Assembly: GCA_905250125.1 (NCBI GenBank)
Contig: CAJNOL010000265.1
Span: 1-64,000 of the forward strand
DNA: 64,000 nucleotides
Reading direction: 5' to 3'
DNA from: Rotaria sordida
Taxonomy: Eukaryota; Rotifera; Eurotatoria; Philodinida; Philodinidae
The translations under genes and the position numbers were made by a program. How positions within the stretch are numbered: the first letter of the stretch is position 1; each line of letters begins with the position of its first letter. The notes under the pieces are model-generated. The model saw only the letters and a program-made list of their open reading frames with translations, was not told the DNA's origin and made no database searches. Below are positions 51,159-63,536 of this stretch, piece after piece.

Positions 51159-53761
51159 ATGTTACATACTCAACAGAGACAATGCCGATTTATGTTTGTT
51201 TTCATCTTATTCACTTCAATAAACTTTGGTTATACTCAAATGTCCGGATCGGAATTTCGTTTATCAAATATTGAAATAAGTATAAACATTTTTTTCATAT
51301 TAGCCTTGAATATATTTTTTTTCTCTTAGTACCTAGTAGGGTTATTATAGATTCAATAAGTACCATTAATTTTACATGTATAAATCATGAATCAAATGAT
51401 AAACCATTAAAAACAAGTTTATCAAAAATAATTTCATCTAATGAAATTGAAATAAATACTAATATATTAAATAAAACTGCAATTAATATTCAACTTGAAG
51501 CAAAAAATTACGTAGGAATTTTCCATTTATTATGCTATAGTAATGGCGAAAAAGCAAGTGGCACTCGTACTGATGTTATTGTCAAAGGTAAAGAATCAAC
51601 ACTGTTTTCATACTGATATTACTTTCACACGACTACATAAATATATCTTTTCTTTTCTTTCTCTTTATAAATATATATACGATTCAAATAAAATAAAAAA
51701 AGAATGTATTTTTCAGCTGCGCCAGGTGTGCTTCAACTTGTCGAGCGATGTCGAGTCTATGATAAACAATATATTAAATGTCAGATTCGAGCACCAACCA
51801 TAGCACGTGCTATTCAAAATGGTTATCCACCTAAATTTGAATTTAATGAAATTAGTCATTCGTAAGTTCTGAACAGTAAAATATAAAAATATTTTCATTT
51901 TGTTTTTTTTTTTGTTTTGATTTTCTAGTCCTGATAATTTAGCTTACGTATCACGTGTTGAATTTTTAGAACAAGAAAGTACAAATGAATATTTGACATT
52001 TAAATGGAGACCAATTACAGATGGAAAATTTCCACCTAGAGTTCGAATGCATATGAAAGCAATGTTACCTTATTTTAATGTATCATCTTATTATTTTGAT
52101 ATGACACCAGGTACGACGTTTTATATAAAACAAAGATATCTTTTATGGTAAATGATAATGCATTGATAGATTAATATACATCGAGTTCTTCTTACAATAA
52201 CGAAAATAGATAATTTATTTTGTTACAGGAAAAAAAAACGGATACGATTTGCTGTTAAATATTTACAATAGAGATTATTTTGAAAGTTTTGATTGATTCT
52301 GTTGAATGAGAAAGTTCTGTCAGATAATACCCATCAGAAAAATTTCGTTCATTATTGACTGTCTAAAAGAAAATCATTGAGAATCAAAAGTCATCAATTA
52401 GAACGAAGATTTTATAATCATTGAAAATAAGTCTTTATAAATTATTTCTAAACAAAGACTATTTTATTATAGGCTAGAGGTACTCCTTGTTTACTTTTCT
52501 AGTCTTTGTAGACTCAATATGAGCTCAAATAGCGAGTTATCAGATTCGGTTAGTTCTCTGGTAAGCGAAATCAAAAAGAAACATGTCACCATAATTGTCT
52601 CTCAATAAAGAACTTGAACTCTTTGATATTTTATTCAAGTACAGACTATTGTATTAATTCTATTTCGACTACTTCTCTATAGACTGTTGATTTTTTAATG
52701 AATAGTTAACATTTATCTCTTTTCGTTAATAAAATATCAAATGCAGACAAGTATATAAAACGATCCTATAATAATTAATTTAAAATCATATATTTATTTA
52801 GTTTTTCAAATAACACCTAAATTTACTTTACAACCAATATCATCAAGTGAAATTGAAATTAAACTTTTATCTACATTTTCATCAGTATTTTGTGAAAAAA
52901 GTATTATACCAAAATTAAATCCAACTATTAATCAAGTAAATCAAAATTTACATTTAAAAAAATAATTCTTTTTTTTTTTGTCTAAATAATTTTTCTATTT
53001 AGACATGGACAATTGTCGAAACAAAACGAAATACTACTTTAATTGATAATCTTTTATCTAATACTCTCTATCGTGTATGTATGAAATGTCGACAAGTCTA
53101 TACTGATCCAGATGGTATAGAAGAATGTCAAGAAAGGAAAACATTGAGTAAATTCAGTAAGATACTAAATAAATTTAATTACAAAAAAAAATTAATATCA
53201 TTTAATTTCATTAAAGATTTTCTTTATAATCAAAATTATTTTATCGTCATTATAATTATTTTAATCTTAATTTTATGCATTATTATTGGTCTTGTGTTTT
53301 AGTAAGTGATTCAATAGATTTTTATTTTATTTTTATAATACTTGGTTTTTTTTTGTATATAGTTTTTCGAGAAATCAACCAAGACATGTATACCGACCAG
53401 TAAAATATTTAATATCGTGCTAATGATTAGTATACATAATATGTATTCTAGGTTAATAATGGAAATAAACGAACAAACGATGAAGCAAATTCAAATCTAT
53501 ATATAAACTCTATTGAACATAAAACATCATCAAATGTTTCAATAAGCGTCAGTAATCCAGATTCAGTACACTCAGTAATATATATCTCAATATTGTCTCT
53601 TATTTATCATTATTCTTTTTTAGTCTACTCCAGATGACGTGCCTGTTGAGGATGATTCGATAGTTGAAAAGCATAGCTATGACTATCTTCCTATTGCATC
53701 AATGCAAGAAATTATAGAAATGTGTTCTCCACCAAAAATGTTATCTCAATCCGAAAATTAA
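51159..53761 (+). CDS. Cytokine-receptor-like type I membrane protein
   Basis: Nine exons, all in phase, 478 aa: 51159-51279, 51330-51587, 51717-51861, 51929-52110, 52802-52935, 53003-53301, 53363-53399, 53452-53574 and 53624-53761. It has a signal peptide (hydrophobic FMFVFILFTSINFG, about 11-24), an Ig-like domain (about 41-127, Cys in INFTCIN and HLLCYS), a first FN3-like domain opening with the Cys pair CRVYDKQYIKC (C-x9-C, as in class I cytokine receptors) and ending FDMTP, a second FN3-like domain (about 238-330), a transmembrane helix (about 360-380) and a 98-residue tail. The order Ig, cytokine-binding FN3, FN3 recalls IL-6R/gp130 and insect Domeless, but the CxW tryptophan and WSXWS box are not seen. 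The tail has NLYIN, a possible Grb2-type SH2 site, and YDYLPI; no YxxQ STAT motif. A role in JAK/STAT-like signalling is inference. Confidence 0.75.
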
Positions 53762-54243
53762 TTTCGTTGTTTCGAACAAATACTATACGATGCAAAAAGT
53801 AATGGCCCCAAAAAGTTGATGCTTATAGTTTATCGTTAAACGACTTCTGAAAAGAATTTTATGCGAATTATTCATATAGGAAATTTTCTTCTCTTTTATT
53901 TTTTATTACACATTCATAAAGAAAATAACACGAGAACAAAGAAAAGTATTTGTAAAAGAAGATTACGATTTTAATATATATAGGCTTGTGAAAAGAAAAA
54001 GATCTTGTAAAATAATAGGCGATTATAATTAAATATTATCTTGCCAAATTCTTACAAAATTGGTGAGATTATCATACAACTGTTGTCTTGATTTTTTCGT
54101 GCATCATTATGCTTATACATGTGTGATAAAAATACATTATAAACAGGTTCAAAGAACAAAATAATATCCTATCAATACATTTTTATCGAACAGATATAGA
54201 GATTCCAGATATTGTGTTGTAACTTTGCTATAATAAGTGTGAA

Positions 54244-54692
54244 CTAGAGATGTGCGGAATCAAGTTTTTTTTTTGGTACCAGTTCCGACAACTTCTTTTC
54301 TAGTAGTCCCGGTTTCGGTCTAGAGAAAACTATTCTAGAATTTATTCGTAGTATATTCAAAATAATTTTTTCCTACTGGTTTTTTTTTCTATTCATTTAG
54401 TCGATGCTTAACAGTTTTTTTTGGTCATCTCTCTTGAATATCATGTTCTGATTTATATGATTGATAAGATCATTTAAGGGGGAAATAGCTGATTCTTTTT
54501 TTAATTGAAGTTGATCAAAACTTATAAAAAATCAAATGTTTCCTCTCGATTTTTTAATCAAAAACAGAGCTCTGATTTCAGCTGTCTTTTCCTTGAGACA
54601 ATCTGCTCAAGGCCATAGAATATTTTACTATAAACTTGAAATTCGATTCCGGTCTCGACAAATTTTGTTTTTGTAATCCTGCATATTTCTAG
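54244..54692. mobile_element. Possible hAT-like MITE
   Basis: The left end CTAGAGATGTGCGGAATCA faces a right end whose complement reads CTAGAAATATGCAGGATTAC, about 14 of 19 matching. The interior repeats GGTTTCGGTCTAGAG / ATTCCGGTCTCGAC words. No ORF. A CTAGAGATGTGC-type terminus is reminiscent of hAT elements, but I find no 8-bp duplication at the flanks. Confidence 0.4.
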
Positions 54693-55201
54693 GGTAAATT
54701 CATTTTGTAGTTATTTCTCTTTCTTCTTTTATTGTTTTGTTCATGAATGTGTAAGAAAAATAAGTTATAAACGATTTGAAAGAAAACAACATTTTCTATC
54801 AATCTATAATAACAAAATAGAAAGATTTCCTTTCCAGAGTAGTTTTTTTTTCTCGAAAAAGATAAAGAAGGTTAACATTTATTTATATATCATAATTTTT
54901 GCATTGTATACTATTTGTTTGAAGTCTGGTTATGTCTATGTACATATTGTCTAATGATTTTTCCTTTCATTTGAAATTTTGAATCAACAAATGCGTTTAT
55001 TGTATTTATTACTCTGGAATTGTATTCAATATGTTTTATATGCCCTTTATAATTAAAGAATCTGTATTATATGAAAAAAGAAAAAGTAAAAAATATCATA
55101 TTTTACTAATTTTGGGATTAACAAAGTCGATTAAGGTATCAAATAACAAGAAAATTGCTTATATTGAATCGAACAAATCAATTTATTTTATAAGATACAT
55201 C

Positions 55202-56077
55202 ATGATGATACTCGTTATTTTTCTTCTCTTTTGGAGTTTTCACAGTTTTAAAATTTGTATTCATGGAGCTGAAACCGATCTTTCAATGTTAACTGCGAAT
55301 CAAGCTGAAGTATGGCTTAAAGCAGTTTCTGAAATAAACAACAAAAATCAAGAACCACGTATTGAAATAGTTCATTTGGATCATGGAATCGATATTCCTT
55401 TATATGATGATCGAAATAATATAACTTATCAAAATCGTCATTTATTTAAACAAAATATAAACAAAAAGGTTAATTATTATCTATTTGAAAATCAACTTAA
55501 TCCTTCCATCTCATCAAATACCTATGATCAATGTCATGGAACACTATCTTCAAAACATGTTCAACAAGATCTAGCTGGCATATATGTATATGCAGGTAAT
55601 CTAACCAGTTATGGTCTTGGAATAATTATTGTTGAAATAATAAAATCATTTCAATGGTTTAATGGTACACAATCTTATTTATTTAATAGTCAAACAAATT
55701 TAAAGAATGGTACAAAACTTTTACTTGGTTTTGAAACAATTATTTATTATAATTCAAATAGTGATTTAATATTATATAATGACAAAATTAATGATATTAT
55801 TCAACATACGAATATATCAATTGAAAAAGATAATAATAATAATCTTGAAACATTTATTCTAATGGAAAATTTATCATGTCAACGGCATGAACGTATTGTT
55901 GATGACGCTTTACGTTCACTTATTTTTGCTTGTACTATTCAAGTTACATTTAAGTGTCCACTTCAAATTGGCTCAACTTGTTGGCTTGAAAATAAAAAAA
56001 TATCAAATATTCATTTAAATATCAATTCATTTGCGTTCATTAGTGACCGAACAATAACTGTACGAATTGACGTTTAG
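55202..56077 (+). CDS. Secreted or type II orphan glycoprotein
   Basis: An open frame runs from 55031, but the likely start is one of two adjacent Met codons at 55202/55205, followed at once by a strong hydrophobic segment (MILVIFLLFWSFHSF) that acts as a signal peptide or anchor; this gives 291 aa. The mature part opens with an AETDLSMLTANQAEVWLKAV helix, has several NxS/T sequons (NIT, NLT, NGT, NIS, NLS) and about six Cys, four of them in the last 60 residues (FACTIQVTFKC, GSTCW). The longer start would place 57 basic residues ahead of the hydrophobic stretch, giving a type II protein. It is a single exon with the codon style of the region. I do not recognise the family. It lies 1.4 kb downstream of the receptor-like gene on the same strand; no functional link is shown. 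Confidence 0.6.
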   Translation: MMILVIFLLFWSFHSFKICIHGAETDLSMLTANQAEVWLKAVSEINNKNQEPRIEIVHLDHGIDIPLYDDRNNITYQNRHLFKQNINKKVNYYLFENQLNPSISSNTYDQCHGTLSSKHVQQDLAGIYVYAGNLTSYGLGIIIVEIIKSFQWFNGTQSYLFNSQTNLKNGTKLLLGFETIIYYNSNSDLILYNDKINDIIQHTNISIEKDNNNNLETFILMENLSCQRHERIVDDALRSLIFACTIQVTFKCPLQIGSTCWLENKKISNIHLNINSFAFISDRTITVRIDV

Positions 56078-56589
56078 ATAATCATTTTTATCTATGTTTG
56101 AATGAATAATAAAATAAATCCAGAATTATATAGTTTATCCAGCTTATAGATAAAATTCTACAAAACTAAACTAATAATAAAATCAATAAGAAAGAAAATT
56201 CAAAGTTCTAAAAAGATGAACATATTATATGAAAAAAATACAAATTATTGTATTAATTGAATATTAAATCTTAATATATATTCTAGACTTTCCTAAATAA
56301 CGGTTGTTGTAAAAATACTCAACCATACTCGAACAGGATACAATAGGAAGCTCATATACTTTTTTTGTTAGATAAATCGCGATCTCTACTTTAAAAGAAC
56401 ATTTTTCATCAACTGCTACTTTTGTATTAGTTATGAAATTATTTTGAGGTTTACAAAACTTCGAAAAAACAGACTAAAAGTTTGATGTTTTGGAAATTCG
56501 CCAGTTTGACTGTGAATGAAAAAACCTTCAATCGACTGTATTTATAGGTTATATTCGTCTATGTCGTAGCCATAAGTTTTATATGTCAT

Positions 56590-56830
56590 TTCAGATAATA
56601 ATTGTTTGATTAATGCCTGTCACAACTCATGCCACTGCATTGCAATCTCAAACCGCTGAAAGAACAACATTGCGAAAATAATTGACATATAAAAGCAGCT
56701 CGTAAAACTAAACAAGTTGAAAAAATTGTTGCATTTGTTACAGTCAAAAACAAGATCATTAGCTGATACAATCAATTATCTTGCTCATCGTCCAAGAACC
56801 TTTGAAATACTCGTTAAAATTACATGTATA
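56590..56830 (+). pseudogene. Decayed relative of the 26033-26254 ORF
   Basis: Starts ATGCCTGTCACAACTCATG like the ORF at 26033, but stops and frame changes follow. A shifted frame retains LLHLLQSKTRSLADT against LLDLLHSKKRSLIGT. The upstream 120 bp are also related, including a GAAATTCGCCAGTTTG remnant of the palindromic repeat. Confidence 0.5.
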
Positions 56831-56924
56831 AACAATTACGCTAACAGACTTACATGAAAAAAGGAATTTTCTATCTAACTATTAAAATACTCAGGTCAAG
56901 AAATGTGAACTATTTCCTCTCGGA

Positions 56925-57065
56925 AGACTCAAGAAAATTGTAGGAACTTGGAAGCAGGAATCCGGTAACGGGTTTCAGTAACCGACTCTGCCCAGTTACC
57001 ACTGAAACTTAAAAAACTCGATCACTGAATTTTTGCTTCCAAGTTCCTATCATTTTCCCAAGTTT
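56925..57065. mobile_element. Short inverted-repeat element
   Basis: TAGGAACTTGGAAGCA at 56941 is mirrored near 57035-57050 (TGCTTCCAAGTTCCTA); outer flanks are also partly complementary. Arms are about 30-40 bp over an interior of about 65 bp. No ORF. Confidence 0.5.
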
Positions 57066-57383
57066 TCCGGCAGGAACTTGCTGGGAATTCAAGAGTCCGG
57101 CCGCTTAAATCATTGATCTGAGTCCTTTTCTTCATACGAAATCCTTTCTGCAGTCAGATAATACCCATTATTGATATTATTATTGTGTTTTTTTTGTATT
57201 CTCGAAAAGAGCACACTTCATAAAACTATAATTTAATTTAATTTTATCTATTCAAATTTAACATAAAATCAGCATTTACAATATCAAAAAGCTTCTAACG
57301 ATAAATATTTCCATTAAAAGGATACGAGAGACATCTATCTTCAGTCAATCAATTGGCAAATATAACTATATCAATCTTAATTG

Positions 57384-57830
57384 ATGCAAACCAAACCATA
57401 CCTTGTTGAAGCTAGCCGGATAACCAATCCAATTATTCTGAGTCTTCCACCAATAATGACGCGAGCACAAAATACCGAAAATCGTCTACAGAATATCAAC
57501 ATATTCTCCCTAATAGCCATCATAAAACAGATGCCAGTATACTTAATATAATCAACAACATCACTATAAAACTATTTTGCTAACTACATAAAGGCATCAG
57601 TTGGCGCAGCTGGTTTCATTGTTCGAGAAAATGATGTTCACATCTTCACAGACCCTGCCTGAGGCTCACAGAAGTTGATAAATGTCAAAGTATTACTAAT
57701 ACCAACACCATCAGAGTGAACATCTGTGCTGACTTCTAAATAGCATCAATAGATACAGCTGATTCAGTTGTTGAGGAAAATAATGCTCACACCTTTAAAG
57801 ACATCATCTGAGTTCCTGGAAAATCTTTTC
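57384..57830 (+). pseudogene. Gene or element relic with internal duplication
   Basis: A frame from 57384 (MQTKPYLVEASRITNP) stays open for about 58 codons and then meets stops. Two diverged direct repeats of about 140 bp follow (57590 and 57745), each reading as GCATCA..GCAGCTG.TTCA.T and encoding FIVRENDVHIFTDPA against SVVEENNAHTFKDII before a stop. Base composition is somewhat less AT-rich than the surroundings. Family unknown. Confidence 0.3.
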
Positions 57831-59928
57831 TCCTGAATATATGAAGGAATTGATTATTTGTGTGCTGATTATGTTTAGTGCAACCTTGGCTTTGTGGAGT
57901 AACTGCGTTCGGCATTAATTTGAATATTTTAAGATGCTGAAAAAACCATAAATGACACACGTCTAAATAAGTTTTTTGCAATTTCACCTTGGCGCAGCAT
58001 CATTTTCTCTTTTCTATTCGTTTTTTTATACTAAAAGCGAAAAGAAAAAGCACGTCTAATGATGACTTTTCGAAGATAACCAGTGCTTTTCCCAATAGAG
58101 TATTGAAAGTTGAATTTAGTATTCCTTTTTTCAAAAAAAAAGGTTTTTCTGGAAGAAATAGTATAAGTTGGTCATTCCTACTTCTTGATTGTTTTTAACA
58201 AAGAAAAAGATTTTTTGAGTTCTTTTTTTTCTACTAAATTTCTAAGATCTGACATATTTTGAACAAATAATGCACAAGGAATTCCGTTCATAGATAGTTT
58301 CTAGAGATTATGATTGAAGTCCTTCCAAAGACTATTTTATAAAAATTTCAATTTCCAATTGCTTTTTATAAAAGAATCAAGAATGCATTTAAACAAATTA
58401 TCGAAGCTGATATCGATCGAACTTTTGATGCGCTACATTTTGATGTATTTTTTGGTATAAATCCGCCTATGTAGTACAAGATAATTGAGAAATAGCAACT
58501 TTTCAAATTGCAAAAACATTGTAAGAACTTTTTTAGATTATCAAATTTGTAGTTCAGACGTTGCTTTTTCTACCAAAAAAAAAACTTTGATTAGTTTAGA
58601 AATTGGCAATATCATCTAACAGAGTTGACATTTTTGCAAAGACTTTTGTATTGCATGTTAATTTTTGTTTCCAGATTTTATACTCGAAAGTGTGTATGAC
58701 GTTCCATAATATACGCCATGATTTCACATTCCATAAAAAAATGTTTTTCTGAAAACTTTTCAGTGTATGATGCTCCTTCAAATAGGATATTTGGAAAGAA
58801 AAATTACTCATTATTTTGAAAACGATAAAGTTCTCATCAGTAATATAAATTGTCCGTCATAAAAAAGGCATGTAATTTTTAAGACATTTTACCTTTAGAA
58901 AGCTTTTATCATCAAGATGTGACTCGTGTTTTGCTAATTTTTTTTATATATGGTGTCCATTATTTTGAATGATTCATAAAAAACCACAATATGAACACTG
59001 ATTGTACCTTTAAGAGAAAAGTCATCGCAAAAGTCACAATCTTAATTATTAGTTATTTGAGAGACAAGTCAAATACAAAATATTGATCTACTGTCTGATG
59101 AAATGATTGTGCTTATCTTTTACTAGTTATTTCTAAATGCACTGTGTGAATATTTTTTATAAAATGAAGTAAATAAAGAGATTTATATATATTTAGAATC
59201 AACATAATAGCACTAATAATTTCTACTAAAAATTTTGGTGGTCATTTTCAGAAAAAATGATGGATGGTATTCTATGCTGATTCTCTTCCACAACGGCAAT
59301 GCTTTGCTGTCAATGTGAAAAACTTTTAGAATTCATAGAACAGTATGTGAGCTACATTTTATGCACTTTATGATGGGTTGAAACTGATTATACCAACGGC
59401 TTTGGTTTACTTTTCATTGTTGCTTACGCAGACTAAAGATGACGCCATTTGATGACCTCTAAATGTTAGAAAAAATAATGAAGACCACGATGAAGATATG
59501 ATATTACTATTTTATAAACTATCCTGAATTTTTTATGAGATCATCGTTTTAATTAAGACAATTTTTTAGTCACCAGAAACAAGTGCATCAGTGGATTCGT
59601 TTTGGAAATGATGGAATGGGTCGTTCGCATCAGCTTGTAGACTATATATTTCATTTTATCATCATTAGGATGGTCATTTTCAAAATCTATTTCTTTTGTA
59701 TTCTTCTTTAATGGTGATTTACGAATACTACGATATTTATTGCTTAACAAGTTGTCCAATAGAATCACTATTTTCTTCCAGCTGAATGATCCAGTTCGGC
59801 TAGCTTCGCAATGGTATGAATCATAATCTAATGTTCTGTTATGTGGCACTTTTTTTTTTATAGTTACCTATATTTGTTTCTATTCTTAGTGAACCGTATC
59901 GAATTATAATTTAGAATATAGTTCAAAT
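57831..59928. other. Region upstream of the golgin-84 gene
   Basis: No gene is supported. A minus-strand frame of 98 codons at 59553-59849 has a mixed composition and no family or splice signals; I leave it uncalled. Otherwise AT-rich sequence. Confidence 0.45.
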
Positions 59929-62900
59929 ATGGCTTGGCTATTAAAACAAGCAGAAGATATTCTTAATCGCGTTGATCAACAAACAAATGCAGCAATAAAT
60001 CAACATCATATAAAATCAACAACAATACAAACGAAAGAAGAATCAATATCTGATACTTCGTCATTAAATTCATCAAATAAATTAACATTAAATTTTGATG
60101 CAACAAATCGATCAACTATTGGAAATCGTCGTAATAAAAAAAATGATGATTCTGATCTCATTGATTATCTTAATAGTTCAACACTTGTTATTGATAAAAC
60201 AAATCGTACTCTACCTTTTAATAATTTACTTAGTGATACAACACGTACAGCTAGTTCACCTAACATGTTTGTTGATGATACATCAAAACCTATTGAACAA
60301 TCATCATCTAAATCAGCTTCAGCTACACCACGATCAATAACACCTGCTGCTGTACAAACTCATGATGATGATGAAGGTCTTATTTTAGTAAGATAAACGA
60401 TTAAAACAAAAACAAAAGAAAACAACAATTCCTAGTATTAATTAATTAATTTTTTTAAATTTATAGGATGTTCCGTCTAAACATGAAACAATTATTAATA
60501 ATAAATCTGAAATTATTTCAAATCAATCATCAAATCTGAAAGATGAAATTGTTGCTTCACTACATACTGAAATTGAAACATTAATGCGTGATAAACGTCA
60601 ATATGAAAATGAATTACAAACATATAAACGTCAATTAATTCAATATCAACATCAAATAGCTGAATCAGATGCATTATTACGTGATTTACGTTCACGTGAA
60701 TCTGATTCAATTGAAGTTTTATCTGCAAAAGATTCACAAATAGCATTACTGCGTGTTCGTTTAGCTGAATCAGATGAATTATTTAAAACAAAAACTTTAC
60801 AATGTGAACAATTACAAAATCAATGTGCACGTATATTACAAGATCATACAGATTCATCTGGTATACAATCACAAGCATTTGATAGTTTACAATTACGTAT
60901 AACACAATTAGAACAAGAATTACAACAACGTGTAAATGGAAATGAACGTTTAATTGAAGAAAAAAATTTATTTGAAAAACGTTCAAATGATGAACGACAA
61001 CAATTAATTGAACAATTAAAATTAACTGAAAAACGTTTAAATGATGAACGTTTACAAATACATGAACAACAACAACAAACAAAACATGCAAAAAATTTAA
61101 TACATCAATTAGAACAAGATATGAGTGAATATAAAGCTAAAGCACAAAGAATTTTACAAACTAAAGATAAATTAATTATTAAACTTAAAGAAATTGTACA
61201 ACATAAAAATAATACATCAACTAGTGGAGATCAACATGGTATGTTAGAAAGGATTACTTTAGAGTTTATATCGTAAACTAGATGCTTAAAATAGAAAACA
61301 AATTTTCATAAGTATATATTGAAATTTTTCAAGTTCTATTGTGTTGCATTATTACGCGAGAAACATCAAACTGCAATTATAATAGAATCTATGAGAAAGA
61401 ACATAAGATAGATACACCAATATTCATATTTTACTTTTTAACAAGAAATGACAAATCTAAAATTGATACTAATTTTGAAATTCATATTTCGAAATTATTA
61501 TAAATTTTAATTCGTCGAAATTTCTACAAATTAAAAAAAATTCCTACGAATTTGAACTAATATATATGTAATTATCTGTCTTTTTGAACTCTATCATTCT
61601 AAAAATAGCTAAGCAACCAGAAATTTATCGTCTTGAGAGTGGGTGAAGGTCAGGGTCACGGTGGGTATATGAGTGAAAGTGAAGGTAACGGTGAGAATGA
61701 TTGTAAGAATACGTTATTGAGATGGACTGAATAATCACTTTCATCGTAATTGGGAAACTACTGCTAGAAGCAAAATAACATTTCTCTTGTTTTTATCTCT
61801 GATATCTGCTTTTCTGTCATTTGTCATAGGTTATTTTCGTCAAAAATCCGAGATATAGTAAAAGTTACTAACAAATTGAGATTTTTCAAGGTCTCCAATC
61901 TACACTAATCAACTTTGATGGAATGCTTAACCACTTCTCCTGTGTTATTTTTACTTGAGAAAACAATATTAATATTTTTCTTGTTTTTCTTCGAAATCTT
62001 TAATCAATTCTTTACCTACAGAAGATGTTGAAATCTATACTTGTTAAAGGATAAATATTTTTGAAGAAAACACAATCAAAAATTCATATCATACGGCTTG
62101 ATATTGTAATTTCTTATATCAATTCCAACCAAGTCATCGAACTGAAGTAAAAAACAAACGTACGATCGAAAATTACTTTATTTACTATCATTCTATTTTT
62201 CGTCATCAATCTTTTGTCCAACATGATTTCAAATTATAGAGGATCGAAATTTGTACCTTTCTCCCCGTCAGAGAGCGTGACAAACAGTGTTGATATACGA
62301 TCACAAACCGTATATCAACAATGTCTTGTAAACTAAAATAATAACTATTTCCTTATTATATTTCTGGAGAGGAGGGTGAAGAAATGTGTACCAAAATAGA
62401 TAGAATAAAACAATTTTTCTGTGATGAGCAATAGCAGCTATGTCGGATTTCACGTTTTATTCCTGGAAGAACTGCGCTAACAATCTTTTAGCTTGATTTT
62501 CAACTCAACTAAAACAAACTTCGATTATCAATTTATTTTTTTCTTATTTCCAGACATCGAAACATTAGGTACAACTGATGATCCTTCAATTCATGATGTT
62601 CATCTTGTTGGAAATGCACCACCATCACCAACAACATCTTCAAATTGGGCATCTATTCAATATGAAGAATTAAAAGTTGAAAATGAATTATTTAAACAAG
62701 AATTACAAGCACGTGAATTAACAATACATACATTACGTAGTGAACTTCAAGAAGCTGAATTACTGATTCAACATGCTGATGAACAATTATATGAACAAAC
62801 AAATCAATTAAATGAACAATTAAAAGATGAACATGCACGTTTAACATTAGCTGAACAAGATTATCGTAAATTAAAACAAGAATTAACTTATATGCATGAA

Positions 62901-63536
62901 GAATTTTATAAACAAAAACAAACTCATATAACACAATTAAATGAACGTGAACGTGAATTAGAACGTCTTCGTTTACAATTAACAGCTAAAACAATAAGTC
63001 ATGTTAATGATGATGAATTAGAAAAACGTTTACAAACATTAACAGAATCTTTAATACATAAACAAACAATTATTGAAACATTACAAACAGATAAAAGTTC
63101 TTTAACAATGCAATTAGAACGTTTAGAAAAACGTTTAGATGATTATGAAAAAATTTCTTCAATGACAACAAATAATTCATTACAACAATCATCTAGACGT
63201 CTTCAAACAACAACATCATCAACAACAATATCAATGGATATGGATCACAGTGGAATGTATGATAATGATCATGAAGATACACTTCGTCCTCGTATACCTT
63301 TATTACGTGAAACACCTTATGATCCTGATATAGCAAAAAAAGTTAAACGAGCTGCTAACGAACTCGATAAACTCGGTATTCGTTTAGGTATATTTTTAAA
63401 ACGTTATCCAGCTGTTCGTCTTGTTGTTATTTTTTATGCTATACTTCTTCATTTATGGACATTAATCGTACTTTTTACATATACACCAGAAGTTCATGGA
63501 AATATGAATCCACTTGATATGTCAAAAAAACCTTAA
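59929..63536 (+). CDS. Golgin-84 (golgin subfamily A member 5)
   Basis: Three exons, 59929-60387, 60467-61238 and 62554-63536, in phase, 737 aa, close to human golgin-84 (731 aa). The N-terminus MAWLLKQAEDILNRVDQQT matches the family's conserved start. A Ser/Thr/Asn-rich disordered region (about 25-165) is followed by a long coiled coil from about 165 to 640, rich in Gln, Glu and Leu (LRITQLEQELQQRVNG, RLQLTAKT). The C-terminus holds the hallmark tail anchor: KLGIRLGIFLKRYPAVRL, then FYAILLHLWTLIVLFTYTPE just before the end. Golgin-84 is a cis-Golgi tail-anchored tether that binds Rab1 and acts with CASP in retrograde vesicle capture within the Golgi. Intron 2 is long (1.3 kb) against 79 bp for intron 1. 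Reading past the exon 2 donor would add a short false C-terminus. Confidence 0.95.
62288..62320. other. Perfect 12-bp hairpin in golgin-84 intron 2
   Basis: TGTTGATATACG at 62288-62299 is exactly mirrored by CGTATATCAACA at 62309-62320, with a 9-base loop. It has no T-run typical of a terminator and lies within an intron, so its role is unknown; it may be the core of an eroded inverted-repeat element. Confidence 0.6.

Noticed and set aside
60513..61091. Minus-strand frames rich in His, Val and Leu
   Set aside because: Shadows of the Gln/Glu-rich golgin-84 coiled coil on the plus strand.
62692..62934. Minus-strand frame of 80 codons
   Set aside because: Antisense shadow of golgin-84 exon 3.
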